In this document: piece by piece, positions 12,232-24,661 of the stretch
How the letters are laid out: each line of letters starts with the position of its first letter
Numbering within the stretch: the first letter of the stretch is position 1
Assembly: GCA_001661515.1 (NCBI GenBank)
Contig: LUVW01000039.1
Span: forward strand, 313,898-377,897
DNA length: 64,000 nucleotides
Origin: Capniomyces stellatus
Taxonomy: Eukaryota; Kickxellomycota; Harpellomycetes; Harpellales; Legeriomycetaceae
Direction of reading: 5' to 3'
Notes under the pieces: generated by a model
The model's input: the letters and a program-made list of their open reading frames with translations, nothing else
Told to the model about the DNA's origin: nothing
Database searches by the model: none
Position numbers and translations under genes: made by a program

Positions 12232-14174
12232 ATGTCAATCACCGCTAGACTCAGCACCATCAACTCGATGAAAAGATCCCTTTTCAGATCCAACCTGCTA
12301 CTCAAATCCATGTACAGCACCAGCAACAATGGCACTTTTCATGTAAGTAACGCAAATCTTTATCAATACATCTTTTGATATGTGGGGGGAAGGGGAGGAT
12401 GGTTTAAACTCAACAATTCGATCAATTTTTTTTAAATATTTCAAATAACTTTATTTTGATAACGCTAATAAGGGGAATGGAAAATAAACATATATTTGCA
12501 TCAGCTGAATGGAGTTTATTGATGGATTTGGAATTGTAAAGATTCAAACGTAATATTACGCTGCATTAATTTCACAAAACATACATTGTTTAACGCGGGA
12601 AATTTGTGTATATTTGCAAATAGTACAAGGATTTAAAAGTCACACAAGATCCAAACCCAAAGCCACTTGCAGCCAAAGAGGACTTGATTTTTGGAAAGCA
12701 CTTTTCACACCACATGCTTGAGGCGGAATGGGACGCAGCAACTGGGTGGGGCAAACCAAAGATTGTTCCTTTCCACAACATGACTCTGCATCCAGCCGCT
12801 GGTGTGCTTCACTACGCCTTGGAGTGCTTTGAAGGATTAAAGGCATTCAAGGGTTCTGACGGAAAGTTCAGAATCTTCCGTCCAGACAGAAACATGATAA
12901 GAATGAACTCTTCAGCTGAATTTTTGAAATTCCCAGTAAGTTTTTACCAAATATACACATAGGCTTAAATGCCAAACTAGGACTGAATCACCAGGCTTTG
13001 AAGCAATGCAGACAGCAACAGCACAAGTGCTGATGAATATGAATGTATTTATTTATTTGTTTGTTTATGCTAATTACAACTCTGCTATCCAATTAGACTT
13101 TTGATGTTAAAGAGGCGGTTAACTGCATCAAAGAGTTGGTTAAACTCGACAAAAAAGATATCCCAACTGGCGAAGGGTTCTCGCTATACCTGCGCCCCAC
13201 AATGATTGCAACTGAGGTAAATAAACATATAAATGCCAACGTACAACCAGTCATTTAGGAATATATGATTTGCCTTGTATTCCAGGGCGAATCATCCATT
13301 GATCAGTTAGTCAGATTTCAAATAATAAAATGAATATCAATAATGACACATTGCGTAAATGATGATGTTAATGTGAATTTAGGGATGTTTGGGAGTTAGA
13401 GCAGCTTCAAATGTACTTTTCTACACCATCTGTTCGCCATCAGGCCCATATTTCCCAACTGGATTAAAGGCCGTCAAGCTGTTTGTTGACTCCAACAAGG
13501 TCCGTGCTTGGCCAGGTGGTTCAGGCGACAGAAAACTGGGATCCAACTACGATGCTGGAATCAAACCACAAGCCGATGCTGTTGCAAAGGGTTACCAACA
13601 AATGCTCTGGACTTTTGGCCCCGAACAAGAATTGTCTGAGGCTGGAACCATGAATGTCTTTGTGTACTGGAAGAACGAAGCTGGAGGTAAAAAAAATAAA
13701 AACAACACTCACTATTAGCACATCATTTTGCTTGTAATCTAATATCCAATTATTTTATCTTAATCAGCTAAATAACTCTTTTTCAGTAAAAATAATCTAT
13801 TTTTATTTTTATTAGAGCTTGAGCTTATCACACCAAAGCTCGACGGTACTGTATTGCCAGGAATCACCCGTGATTCAATTCTGCAACTCACCAAGGGATA
13901 CGGAGGTTTCAAAGTAACCGAGGGCAGCATCAATATGAACCAAGTTGTCAAGGCTTCTGAAGAAGGAAGACTCCTTGAGGTCTTTGGTGCTGGAACAGCC
14001 TGTGTTGTGTGTCCAGTCAAGGCCATTGGCTACAAGGGCAAAGACATCAACATTCCTCTTGATCCAAACGACCCAACTTCTGAGTCTGGTCCTCTCACCA
14101 AGAGAATCTACGACCACATTACTGGAATCCAAAAGGGTGATATTCCACACGAGTGGTCATTGCTTGTCGAGTAA
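12232..14174 (+). CDS. BAT1: branched-chain amino acid aminotransferase
   Basis: Five exons: 12232-12342, 12624-12935, 13097-13216, 13383-13686, 13816-14174 (401 aa; every junction in phase). PLP enzyme that transfers the amino group between glutamate and branched-chain 2-keto acids, the final step of Val/Ile/Leu synthesis. Fold-type IV hallmarks are present: GVLHYALECFEGLKAF, FRPDRNMIRM, the Schiff-base lysine in AWPGGSGDRKLGSNY (about K232), and EVFGAGTACVVCPV near the C-terminus. The N-terminal 37 residues are basic and Ser-rich (MSITARLSTINSMKRSLFR), consistent with a mitochondrial form. The CVVC pair (about C345/C348) is a redox motif described in mammalian BCATs. Lies 1.6 kb downstream of ILV3 in the same direction. 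Confidence 0.96.
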
Positions 14175-16190
14175 AATCCCTTGTATTTACCTTACTTTGT
14201 TTTCTCCACTCTCTCTTTTTTTTTTTTTTTACTCTTGAATTCAGCTTATGCAAATTTATATACAAAATAAAATCAAAGTGTTTCAACAGTAATTTTTCGA
14301 TTTACTAACTCCCCAGCCTCATGGCAGTTTTGTGTTGCGTTTTGCTGTTTGCGATATGTTTTTTTTTTTTTTTTTGCGGAGAACCGATAAAGCCTTGAAC
14401 TTTTGTGGAATTTACTGTAGTCCAAGTTTAGAGAAAGAAAATGAAAAGAAAAAAAAACTCACCAAACAATTTCTATTCATACTTTGTATCTCAAGAACAA
14501 AGACAACACAGCAAAGAAAAGCTTAATTTTAATATCATAAAAATAGCACAAAACTTAATTATTGGAAAAAGTTCTAGATCAAATAATCGACCCAAAAGGC
14601 TGTAGTGTGAATGTAAACAAATTCTACTCCACTCCGCTTCATACTGTTTACTCGCTCACTCGCCAGTTAACCAAACATAATTAAAAAAAAGTAGATAAAT
14701 TAAACATGCTTAATTTCAGATGAGTAGCTATTGTGAAAAGTGAATGACTACTACTAGAGAGTTTGGTTGTAAACGGACTTTAATTGGAAAAGGTTAAACA
14801 GAAAAGCAATAGAATGTATTTTAGCTTTATCATTGTTGTGGGTTTTATTACTTAAACTGGTGGAAGCATTGATTATTTGTATATTAAAAAGGGGGGGGTA
14901 AGGAAAGAAGTGTTTGATTGAGTGGTTTGATTAAGCCTTTATTTAATCTAAATGTTTGTGTTGGTTTATGAAATCAAGAATAGCAGTTGAAATAATAAAG
15001 ATAAGAATCAATAAATAAACCGAATCAGTAAAATAAATAGACTCAATAAAATAAATAGAATCAATAAAATAAATAGAATCAATAAAATAAACTGAATCAA
15101 TAAATGAAATAGAATCTACGAAATAAAATCAATAAAATAAAATAAATTGAATCAAAGAAACAATTAAAAGAAAAAAAACTAGGTAAAATAGCAGAATAAT
15201 GTAAATCAGGAAACCCTCTTATTTCTCGCGGCAAAACTTTATTAATTACTTTTAAGGTAGATATAAAATAAATTAAAGTAAGTACAAAAACCAATTCATT
15301 ATTTAAATAATAAAACAACCGTATATATTCTAGAGTAAAGTCGAAAAAATCAATATATCAAGACGAAAAGCGTCGCGGCTACAACCACCACTTGCTCTGG
15401 TTTGGCTTCCACTTATATTATAAACGGAGAAGCCTTGAGTAATAAGAACAAATGGACCCGAAACTCTTAAGGATTCGATCTCTAAACGCCATAAACCAAG
15501 CTTATGAAATTCAGGTGTAATTTGTCTATGTTTATTTGGGGGGAAGAGGCAAATTAAAAAAAGAGACAAACTTGGTTATTGTGGGGCTAGATCGGAATCC
15601 CGCTATTAACCAGAACTAGGAAATAGTGAATCAGAAATATTGAGAAAAGAAAAAACACCAGGTTGTTATACATGCGTTTACTATGACCTTGTATATGGGT
15701 TATGGAAACGGATTCGATAATGGTGGAGGGTTTTTTTCATTTCGCTTGTAAATGGCAGGATCGGATTTTTATTATTTTGATCTGAGAGCACTGACAGTTT
15801 ATAAACGAGATTGGGACTGCCATTTTTTTTAAACTATTTTGGAAAATTTGAAAACAATGCTTTTTCAGAGTTGGGAGTGAACTTGGAAAAGTGTAAAAGA
15901 AACGTCGGAGAAAGGGGGGCAGAGAGGAGGTGGTTGTGAGTTGTTCGGTTGAAGACTTTTCTAAAACGGCGATTTGTAAACAAAGACTCTATATATAAAA
16001 GTATAAAACAAGGATAATGAAGTATGCATTTGCAAGCTAAACAACTAATGTTGATTTGGGATGTTTGATTGGGTTGTTGGGAGTCAAGTCAGCTTAATTG
16101 ACAGGATCGATATATGTATATAACATTCATTGTAACTAGACTTTGCGACTAACATGATAATTCTGACTTGTTTGTGTGTTTTTTTTTTAG
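14175..16190. other. long intergenic region with 18-bp tandem repeats
   Basis: 2 kb without a supported gene. About 15006-15160 holds imperfect tandem copies of an 18-bp unit (CAATAAAATAAATAGAAT). A 79-codon minus-strand frame at 15330-15569 has fairly protein-like composition but no ATG-family match and I could not place splice partners. The far end carries the STM1 promoter and probably a 5' UTR intron, because the coding ATG directly abuts a TTTTTTTTAG acceptor. Confidence 0.55.
15006..15160. repeat. imperfect 18-bp tandem repeat
   Basis: Several diverged copies of CAATAAAATAAATAGAAT in the spacer upstream of STM1. Non-coding. Confidence 0.8.
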
Positions 16191-17323
16191 ATGGCCGACT
16201 CTATTGCGTCAAGAAACATCTTTGATCTTCTTCAAGATGATGCTCAAGATGCAGAGATCAACGTCAGTGCTATAAAAGCAGCAAGCGAAAAGAAGGCCAA
16301 GGCCGCCAAGGCTGCTGCAGCACCAGCACCAGCTGCTGATAAGAGAGTACCAGCAGCTCGCAAGGATAACGCACCACGTGGCGGAGCTCGCCGCGGAGGA
16401 GCCCCACGTGATTCTACCCCACGTGAAAACGGTAAGATTTTGATTCCGAAACCAAGACAGGGCTGAATTGGAGTGGCTTAAATTGAAGTGAGTTGAATTG
16501 GGGTGAAGGAAAGAAAAAAAAAACTAAATAAAAGCTATTATGATTGTTGTGATTTAGGACGTGAATTCTCAGAAAGACTTCCACGTCAATCCTCAGACTC
16601 GTTCCGCGGACGCGGACGTGAAGGTCGTGGTGGCCGTGGAGGAGCCTCAGCAGGCCCACGCCGTACCTTTGACCGTCACTCAGCCACCGGTATTGAGTAA
16701 GTTAATTCAGAGCGAAAACTGGTTTGCAGCGAATATCGAATATAGTTGATATGAATTTAAATATGGATATCGAATATGAGTCTAATTTTGCCAACTAACT
16801 GGTTTGTTTTTATAGGGATTCAGAGAAGAAGGCCAAGGTCAGCTGGATGGGAGATGACAGCAAGGTAGTCAAAGACGGAGCCGAAGCTGAAGAGCAAGTC
16901 AAGATTGACACAGTTGCTGACAACGAGGCTGAGCCAGCTGTTGTTGAGGAGGAGGATGTTACCAAGACTCTTGAAGAGTACAAGAAGGAACAAATCGCTT
17001 TGGCCAAAGCAACCGAAGAAGCCAGAGTAGTCCGCAAAGCCAACGAAGGTGGTGTTGACTCAAAGGTCTTGAAGGCTGCCGAGGTTCTTGTCAAGGACAA
17101 CGAGGAATTCTATGTCGGAAAAGCCGCTACCAAGTCCAAGAAGGCCGGAAAAACCCAACGCGAGAAGGTTGTTTTCGACATCAAGCCACACTTTGCTGGT
17201 CCTGAACGTCCAAAGCGCACCAATGGCCGTGAAGAAAGAGGTGGAAAGTCACCACGTGGCTACAAATCACGTGGACCTGCTCTCAACGTCAATGATCAAA
17301 GCGCTTTCCCAAGCTTGGGTTAA
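16191..17323 (+). CDS. STM1: Stm1/SERBP1-family ribosome-associated RNA-binding protein
   Basis: Three exons: 16191-16431, 16558-16696, 16816-17323 (295 aa). Stm1/SERBP1 proteins occupy the mRNA channel of idle 80S ribosomes and preserve them during starvation; they act in the cytoplasm. Seen here: N-terminal ASRNIFDLLQDD, an Ala/Lys stretch, RGG/RGR-rich basic blocks (about 65-110), the family core RTFDRHSATGIE, then SWMGDD, the TLEEYKKEQ motif typical of HABP4/PAI-RBP1 domains, and a basic tail ending NVNDQSAFPSLG. The ATG is immediately preceded by a poly-T and AG, so an intron very likely ends exactly at the start codon, leaving the first exon non-coding. Converges with the LMBD2-like gene 0.4 kb away. 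Confidence 0.9.
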
Positions 17324-17745
17324 ATAAATATCCTGGATAAAAAAAAAAGATAAAGATTATATATAATATTCTCTTTGTTTTCTGCTTTTTTATTTCTACT
17401 TAACCTGGACTATATACTCTTTGTTTTTCATTTTTCATTCCAGTTTATATATCCCACCTTTTTTTTTTTTTTATAATTTAATTCGAATTTTTTTTTTCCA
17501 TATATATTAACTTTCTATGTTTATTTATAGTCGTTACTTTAATATAATGCCGTTATTTGTTTTAAAGTGTTATAAAGATAAGAAATATAAATCGAAATCG
17601 AAATTCAAATAGCAACTTGTCTCGGCCTAGTTTATTTCATGATTCCGGCTAGTTCCTCCTAATCTTTCAAGGTCTCTTCGGGCTAATTTGTCAGTCATAC
17701 CAAACAGAAATAATAGTTTGGTTTAGTTTAATTTGGTTTATATAT
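17324..17745. other. convergent 3' intergenic spacer
   Basis: 0.4 kb between two gene ends. Poly-T and poly-A runs on both sides fit 3' UTRs and polyadenylation signals of the converging genes; nothing else seen. Confidence 0.6.
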
Positions 17746-20700
17746 TTAATTGGTTTGATTTATTATATATGTTTGACTTGGGTTTTTACCTTGACTTAAA
17801 TAAATTCTCCCTTCGATAACTGAAGTTGGGGTTTCATCAGCCACACTTCCGAGCAACGACCTGCCATGTCTTTCACTGCCATTTTCAAGGTTAGAGTCGG
17901 TGATGTTGCTGTTACTGTTGCTGTTACTGTGCGAAAACATGTTGCCAAGTGAAGGAATCAACAATGGCTGTGAGTTTGAGGATCTGTAGTAGTCCAAGTC
18001 CGACACGTAATCTGGTTTAATCAGTCGGACTATCCTGTCATATGCCCTGATGTATGTAAGTATTGCTGGCAACAATACTATAAACGGAATATACTGGTTG
18101 ATTGAGTATCCAAAAAACGGAACCGAGTTGATTTTTCCCATCAGCTACATTTTACCAATTATAATCTCGATTTACAACTTTATTTATAAGTTTATATTTG
18201 CTACTAATACATCTTTTATAATTTAAAGCTTTTGCGACATTACAAATTACAAATATATAACATTTACCTGTTGGAATGCTGTTCCTTCACTGATATTTGC
18301 CATGTCAATAAAGTTATAACACAACGGCATCATCAGTCTACACAGCTGCGATCCGCACGCCAACAAACTCCTGTCGCTGCTATTATTGTTTGGATACAAA
18401 CTCTTCAACCCAAACAACCGCATCTTTGTCACTGATCGGTAAATGCTTGAACTCATATAAAATATCAACACAACCGATATCATCTAACCAAATACATCAT
18501 CATTATCATCATTATCATCACCATTATTATCATCACCATTATTATCATCACCATTATCATCATCACCATTATTGTTGTCATTATTGTTGTCATTGTCATT
18601 TGTATTGCACTGTATTCTAGTTTTACCTCTATCAGTATTGAATTGCCTTCTAAAACTCTATATAACATTCCAATCAGCGAGTATTGCGGGTAAATCGTGA
18701 ATACTGCCTCTGATTGTAGTATAGCCACACTAAACACCGCCATTTTCACTGAAATTATTTTAAACACCACTGGCCTGATGTTCACATACCAATTGTACGC
18801 TATAAAACCACCATGAATTTTATTATTTTTCCATTTTTTTTAAATAATAAACCCACAACACGGTTGCTATTAGTTTTTATACTAGTTAATAACTAGTTCC
18901 ACAAATATGTTTCTGTTTATATACATTATCTGGACAATAATCTTACCCAGCTTCTTTCTCCACATTGGCCACTCAGACACTGGCTGCAAGTTGCTATCTA
19001 TATACCCAAGCCTGTTGTGCACCGACTTGATTATGTCCTGGATATAAAACGCATTCTGATTGTTCTCTTCTTGGCTATACTCATATGCCCACAGCTTCAG
19101 CGCTTTGCTCCTAATCCGACTCCTCAGTCCTGCCATCTGGTCCTCTGTAACCGATCCTCTTTGCGAGTTATGCGTTCTCAACACTTCGATTCTTGATTTG
19201 TACTTGTTTATCACATCCAAATTCTATTACAAATCAGAAGCAAAGTTGTTTTTTCATACCATGCTAATTATTCCAATCACTTTCTCTGTTTTCCTTATTT
19301 TACATTTATTATTCCTTTAATTTACCTCTTGTTCAATAACCACACAACCAACGTACTCTGGGTCTGATGGCTGCGCCTTGATTTTAATCTGCCAGAATTC
19401 CTGCAGCAACTCTACCACCTTTACCTCCGCCTCGTCATACTCGTCTCGGATCTTTGATGCCTCTGCCTCATAAGTAAACAGCTCCTTGAACAAATTCGTC
19501 TTTCTCCATATCTGCCTTGGCGCTTCTACAAACCCAACTCCCATAAACCCAACAATCATAAACATTCCCCACAAATGTGCTGCCGCCATCGACATTGCCA
19601 TTAAACTCGACCTATTCACACCCATCAACCGCGTTGTTTTTACATGCCATTACTTTATTTATCTTTCTTTTATTTATTTATTGAAATACTTTATTTCTCA
19701 TTATTCCTTCAACCCCATGCCGAATCTAAACTTACCAATCCAAAAGCCCCTTAAAAAGCAAATACACCAGCACCCCTAAACCCAGCACAAGCATAGTCAC
19801 ATAGTGCTGCATGTTCTTCTTTATAGACTCGTTGAGCCTATTCTTCGCTGTAAAATGTCCCGAATCCACATAGCTGATGAGCAACGGCAACAAACACCTA
19901 TTAATACCCACCAATCAGTTTTCCAACATCAAACACTCTACGCCATATCAAATTCTCCACCCACAATAAGCAAAGCTAACTCGCTGTCTATCTCTATTTT
20001 ATTTACCATGTCAACACAAACAAGCTCCAATACAGTCCTCTCCACAGACTTAGTGTAAGTTCAAGCTCCATATACCCTTTCGGCTTGGCACAAGTTTCCC
20101 CAACACATCTCCGATAGGAGCTCTATATTTATCAAAGTTTGCGCATTTTAATAAACATGTATATCTGTATATGATATATTACTTTTTTTTTATTTCTTGT
20201 TTTACCGTTTTGCCATTGGAAATAAAAATATACTAATTGAATCAAATTTATATATACTAATTGAAATTCAACTTACCGAACTAATGTCAAATGGCAGTAG
20301 AAATATCACTACTGATGGCAAGAACCAACTTGAAGCCGATAATATCCAAACGTACCATCGCGATTTAGACCTCTCTCCGTACTTTTCGAGAAGGTAATAC
20401 GTTGTTGCAAAGCAACCTATACTACAAATAAAAAACAACGGAATCATTTCTATCGTTCCGTATTCTATAGCCAATCCGCCTGAATTAAATGCAATAACCT
20501 AATAGTATTATTGTTAAAAGTAGCAGTAAAAAACAGTGGGCCTTTCTTTTATTAAAAAGGCAAAGCTAAGCTTCAAGTATTTTAACTTAAAAACAAATGG
20601 TAAAAATAGAGAACCACAATGTTGTTATTTTTATCACTAAAATTTGAACTTTAATTCCATTTAATTTAATTGTTTTTTTTTTGTATACTTTTAGGCCTGA

Positions 20701-20916
20701 ACTTTTGTTAATTTCCAATTTGAAAAATTGACGTTGATACACGTTAATTGGCCTGTTCACACTTTTCAAAGCTTGGTTTTGATGATTTGCAATGTAATTA
20801 CACCTCACTTTCAAAAGATTTACTCGACTTGACTGCTCGCTTACCAAAATGAAGGTGACTACTTCAATCAATACTTTAATATCACAACTTTTCTGTTTTT
20901 CCTGTTTTTTCTTCAT
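17746..20916 (-). CDS. LMBRD2: LMBR1-domain multi-pass membrane protein, LMBD2-like
   Basis: Nine exons on the minus strand, in reading order: 20916-20845, 20498-20277, 20122-20007, 19897-19736, 19611-19326, 19223-18947, 18799-18627, 18483-18268, 18144-17746 (640 aa; all eight junctions keep phase). The order of segments matches LMBD2: LPFDIS after the second membrane span, LSLWRGLYW, LISYVDSGHFTAKNRLNESI, HLWGMFMIVGFMGVGFVEAP, a coiled-coil-like cytosolic loop with LRSRIRSKALKLWAYEY, then RLMMPLCYNFIDMANISEGT before the last spans. LMBR1-domain proteins have about nine membrane spans; LMBD2 is linked to GPCR/adrenergic signalling in animals, and the fungal role is unknown. The first exon (MKKKQEKQK...) is the least certain, chosen because its GTAAGC donor gives the needed phase. 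The 18484-18626 intron is a low-complexity ATCATC repeat. Confidence 0.88.
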
Positions 20917-22152
20917 GCGCTCTAATCCACGCTTTAACCCAAATCTTGTACCTAGCTATTCCAACCAACAATAACATCTATAAAAGCAGCGTTATCGTCA
21001 ACTCTATGCCCAGTCCATTCCGAGTCTTGTGATTAGTAATTTGACTGTACTCTCACAATGTAACATCTGAAAATTCGTGGATAGGTATACTACCATGTCA
21101 CGTTTTTTTTTAGAGTTATTTTTATTTAAACATTGTTGGCTTTAATTGTGCTTTCATCTCGCTTTAGTTTTGCATTCTGACCAAAGCAAATCGAAGCAAC
21201 AAACTAGTGGCTGTTTGAGAATCTACTCGTTCATCATGTTTTATTCAATACTCGTACAATTTCATTATACTTTGTGGTCACCTTATGTCAACAAGTAACA
21301 GGGTATTTAAAATAAAATTAGACACCTCGGCTTTTGCAACCTTGTAAACGTCACCCAGATCTGGTTAAAACCATTGTTCAAAATTTATTAAAAATCATGC
21401 CGTCCGCCTGGCTCAAACCTGTTCATATCGCATTACACTTACATTGTGTTGTACCCGTGCTGCAATTTGTACATATATGTATGTGACCCATCTGGCCATG
21501 ATTTTTATTACACTTTTTTACTCTCTGCTTTTTTTTCGATTCTGGTTTCCATGTGTAAAACCACACACGCTAGGCATGGAATAGTTGTTACTGCCAAAAA
21601 ATAACCAGAAAAAGCTTAATTTATTGCATGCAATTCACGTTCACCAACTTAAAACTTACCTGCTGTAGAATAACTTGGGTTACAAATACCTTTTACCTCT
21701 GATATGGATGTTTTTAAGCTAATGTAATTATACTCGACTGTTTACTAACCTTGCTAGCCTTACCAACTCTACAAACTCTACAAACTCCACAAACTCTACA
21801 AACCTTGTCAACTTTACAAACTTTACAGATTCAGAGTTTAAAATATTGTTTCAACAAGCATGCATATATAATCTAGATTCAACCGGCAAGGCAATAACAC
21901 AGCAAGAACGCTTTGGTTATTTACTACAAAGCAAGCTAAACTACCAACCAGCTAACTAGAAGAGTGAATGGATTGAGCTTGACTCAAAGCTTGGATATGA
22001 ATATTGTTTTAACTTTGAACCATAGTGTTTGTATATAAAACTGGTTGTCTTGAGTTAATTTTTTTGGGGTAGTCTGTTACTTATTTACTCGGCAGTGTAT
22101 ACATACAATCAAGAACGTAGCAAGTATCAAATACATTTACAAACTATCCCAA
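20917..22152. other. divergent intergenic region with 9-bp repeat patch
   Basis: 1.2 kb between divergent genes. At about 21765-21830 an irregular array of (CTCTACAAA)-like 9-mers is present. A TATAAAA-like word (TATATAAAAC) lies near 22033, about 120 bp upstream of the next ATG and could be a TATA element. No gene seen. Confidence 0.5.
21765..21830. repeat. irregular 9-bp repeat patch
   Basis: CTCTACAAA-like words repeat about seven times with substitutions (CTCCACAAA, CTTTACAAA). Lies between divergent genes about 330 bp upstream of the LEA2-like ATG. Confidence 0.75.
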
Positions 22153-22935
22153 ATGAACTGCGCTGATTTGAGATGTAAAGAGTTGCATCCTATTGAGACT
22201 ATTGCAAGTCTGTACGCTAGTCATCAGGAGCTCGGCTCTCAAAGCAGTATCAGCAACTATCGCTGCCGCAACATTAAAGGCGAATACGATTTCAACACAT
22301 CGACTGGGTATAAGGATGGGGCTAAAACACGAAGGGCCATAAAAATCATGTTGATTGTGGTATTTTCTGTTTCGTTGTTGGCAGCTCTGATCTTTTTTCT
22401 GTTTCCTAGGATGCCGGAAATCACAATGAACGAGTACTACAAGGGCTACTCGGAATCAAGCTATGGGCCGCCCGTAGTTTTAGAAGATGGCTTTGACTTT
22501 TCGAGTATTGACAGAGGCATAGATAGCACAGTTGCCATCGTTTTTAAAGTCAAGATCTCCAACCCTAACTACATCCCTATTTCGTTTGAAAATATTACTC
22601 TCCAGACAGTTTACAAGGCCGACAACGGAAACTCGTATAGTTTTGGCAACGGCAGCTTACCAAACAAGTTTACAATGAGGCAAAGAACTTTAAGCAATAC
22701 CATGTTTTTGAATTTCAACATGGCTATAAACAAAAACGACACTACTTTTGATTCAATCGTTTCGAGCGTAATACATAAATGCGGTACTGGTGCAGTTAAC
22801 TTCAAAATACACTACAGGGCATCGATATATTTGACTCTGGTATCCTGGGCTGGTATTGTTCCAAGCTTGAACAATGTCGTCAAACTTCCATGTTCAATAT
22901 TTATTGAACCGGCTCTTTCGGGCCAACAACTTTAA
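22153..22935 (+). CDS. type II membrane protein with LEA2-like domain
   Basis: Single exon, 260 aa. Cytosolic N-terminus of about 62 residues, one membrane span (IKIMLIVVFSVSLLAALIFF, about 63-85), then a lumenal/extracellular domain of about 170 residues. The pattern STVAIVFKVKISNPNYIPISF followed by ITLQTVYKADNG matches the LEA2 (NDR1/HIN1-like, water-stress) beta-sandwich found in plant NHL proteins and in fungal vacuolar proteins of the Tag1 type. Function is unknown for this form; a vacuole or plasma-membrane location is possible. Asn-x-Ser/Thr sites (NIT, NGS, NDT) lie on the predicted outer side, consistent with glycosylation. The call is from the fold pattern and is moderately sure. 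Confidence 0.75.
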   Translation: MNCADLRCKELHPIETIASLYASHQELGSQSSISNYRCRNIKGEYDFNTSTGYKDGAKTRRAIKIMLIVVFSVSLLAALIFFLFPRMPEITMNEYYKGYSESSYGPPVVLEDGFDFSSIDRGIDSTVAIVFKVKISNPNYIPISFENITLQTVYKADNGNSYSFGNGSLPNKFTMRQRTLSNTMFLNFNMAINKNDTTFDSIVSSVIHKCGTGAVNFKIHYRASIYLTLVSWAGIVPSLNNVVKLPCSIFIEPALSGQQL

Positions 22936-23383
22936 TGTTTTTATCTTTATTGGGTAGCTTCAGCATTTTCGTCTTTATTGAGTAGCTTTGTCCTTGGGAC
23001 TTGCGTTTTCATCTCTCACCTTTTGAGTCTTATTTTTTTTTATCTACCATATCTATTTACTTCATTCGTTTCAATTAAAAAATATATAATGCAGGACACA
23101 AGTTCTGGATCGTTCCATTGATTTTGTTTTTGATTTTATTGAAATTGATTCATCGATTTTAACCCTTATTAACATTAAATAAAAGCGCATTACAAAATTA
23201 AATAGGTCAATTTCAAGTTCAATAAATTCCAGTTATTTTTTTAAAAATTTGGAATGGTTCTTTACATTTTGACTTTAAAGCAAGACTATGCAGCAGAATT
23301 TGAATTCTAGTATTTCATAGTATAAAATAACCACTACCCGATTAAAATACCCAAAAAGCATTTAAAATATCAAACATACAACA
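22936..23383. other. short intergenic spacer
   Basis: 0.45 kb of A+T-rich sequence between the LEA2-like gene and MOG1, containing their 3' and 5' untranslated regions. Nothing else seen. Confidence 0.6.
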
Positions 23384-24384
23384 ATGAACACAAGAGAGTT
23401 ATTTGGAGGAGCAATAACGATTCAATTGCCCGAATTCCTTATCGATTCAAGGTAACTGCAGCTCTGGTTTTAAGTATTCAAAACTAATTGCCTTTGCTTT
23501 AAACTCCGTACTATTTTTTTTCTCGTGCCACCAAGATAAAAAAGCACACAAGTAAATGCTTTGACAGACAAGTGTCGTTATTATAAAATAGCAATTTCAG
23601 ACAGATTCCTGACAATCAAGAGGTATTCTTAAACCCCAACAACGATGATAGTTTGATAATCGAAATCTTGGAGTACTTGGAGGTGACTGATGAAAATTCG
23701 ATAAAGTAGGTGGAATATATGCTTGAAAATGTTTCTATCTCTATTTTTTATCGATAGAGCTATTTTTTATTGATAGAGCTATTTTTTATTGATAGAGCTA
23801 TTTTTTATTGATAGAGCTATTTTTTTTTAATCAACAGCGAAATGAATTCTGACTACTGGGCATTCTGTAATTTACAATAGCGTTCATTTTGAAAACTTGG
23901 CCGAAGACAACAAGGCGACTAGTCACTCTATTGTACTATCTGGGGTTTTAGAAGAGAGCAAAACACCCAAACTGTTGTAAGCACTGTATTCAAAGTTTAT
24001 CCAAAAGGCAGAGTATATAAACATTGCAAACGGCATGAATAAAGTGTTTTTGTTTTTGTTTTGGTGTGTGTATCGTTTAATAGTAAGGAAAACACAGTGT
24101 TATTCGGCGTAGGGAGACAGAAAGTGAAAAAGTTTTCACAAGAGTACAAAGAAAGCGTAAAGGAGGACTTGGTGAATATATACATGGTGCTAGTAAGAAT
24201 CAAAGAAATCAAAACAGACTTGTTGATAACTTTCAACTCGCCGCAGAGTCAGAATATAACTGACCTGAATGGGCTCGACAAAGATTGTTTAAAGGAAATA
24301 AGCAAAGACGACGAGATCAACCTTGAGAATTTGAAAAGTACAACGACTAGCTTGTGTGTTAAGGATTGGAGTTTGTTTGGGTAG
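23384..24384 (+). CDS. MOG1: Mog1, Ran GTPase-binding nuclear import factor
   Basis: Four exons: 23384-23451, 23601-23705, 23881-23976, 24084-24384 (189 aa, close to family length). Mog1 binds Ran, stimulates guanine nucleotide release and supports nuclear protein import. The first 60 residues are diagnostic: RELFGGAITIQLP, IDSRQIPDNQEVFLNP, DDSLIIEILE, then VHFENLAEDN. The C-terminal exon ends with KTDLLITFNSPQ followed by an acidic tail. The second intron (23706-23880) contains four copies of a 19-bp tandem repeat. All exons are small and none was long enough to stand alone apart from the last. It converges on the permease gene with only 277 bp between the two stops. Confidence 0.93.
23742..23817. 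repeat. 19-bp tandem repeat in MOG1 intron 2
   Basis: Four copies of a 19-bp unit built on TATTTTTTATTGATAGAGC, the first with one change (TCGATA). Entirely inside the intron 23706-23880. Confidence 0.92.
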
Positions 24385-24661
24385 AGAGCAGACCAAGTAC
24401 AACACATACGGTTATTAATGCTATTTTGCTGGTTAGACCCAAGCATATAGATATACATAATACTATGGCGATAGCTAGTGATTATTAGATATTAGTGTTG
24501 ATAATGGCGGTTAAGTAAAATGGCTATAAATGATGCTAGACGAATAAACAAATTAGAATAAAACAGGGTGGGGTATTTGAAACTAAATAAAGCTTGATAA
24601 AAATTGGTTTACAAGAGTTGATAAAACAGATTTGAATGTAAAAGTAAACGCGGCCGAAAAT

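Noticed and set aside
8335..14174. ILV3 and BAT as one polycistronic unit
   Set aside because: The 1.6 kb spacer, separate introns and separate presequences fit two independent genes.
15460..15500. tRNA B-box-like word (GATCGAATCC on the minus strand)
   Set aside because: No T-stem pairing, no A box at the expected distance and no cloverleaf could be drawn.
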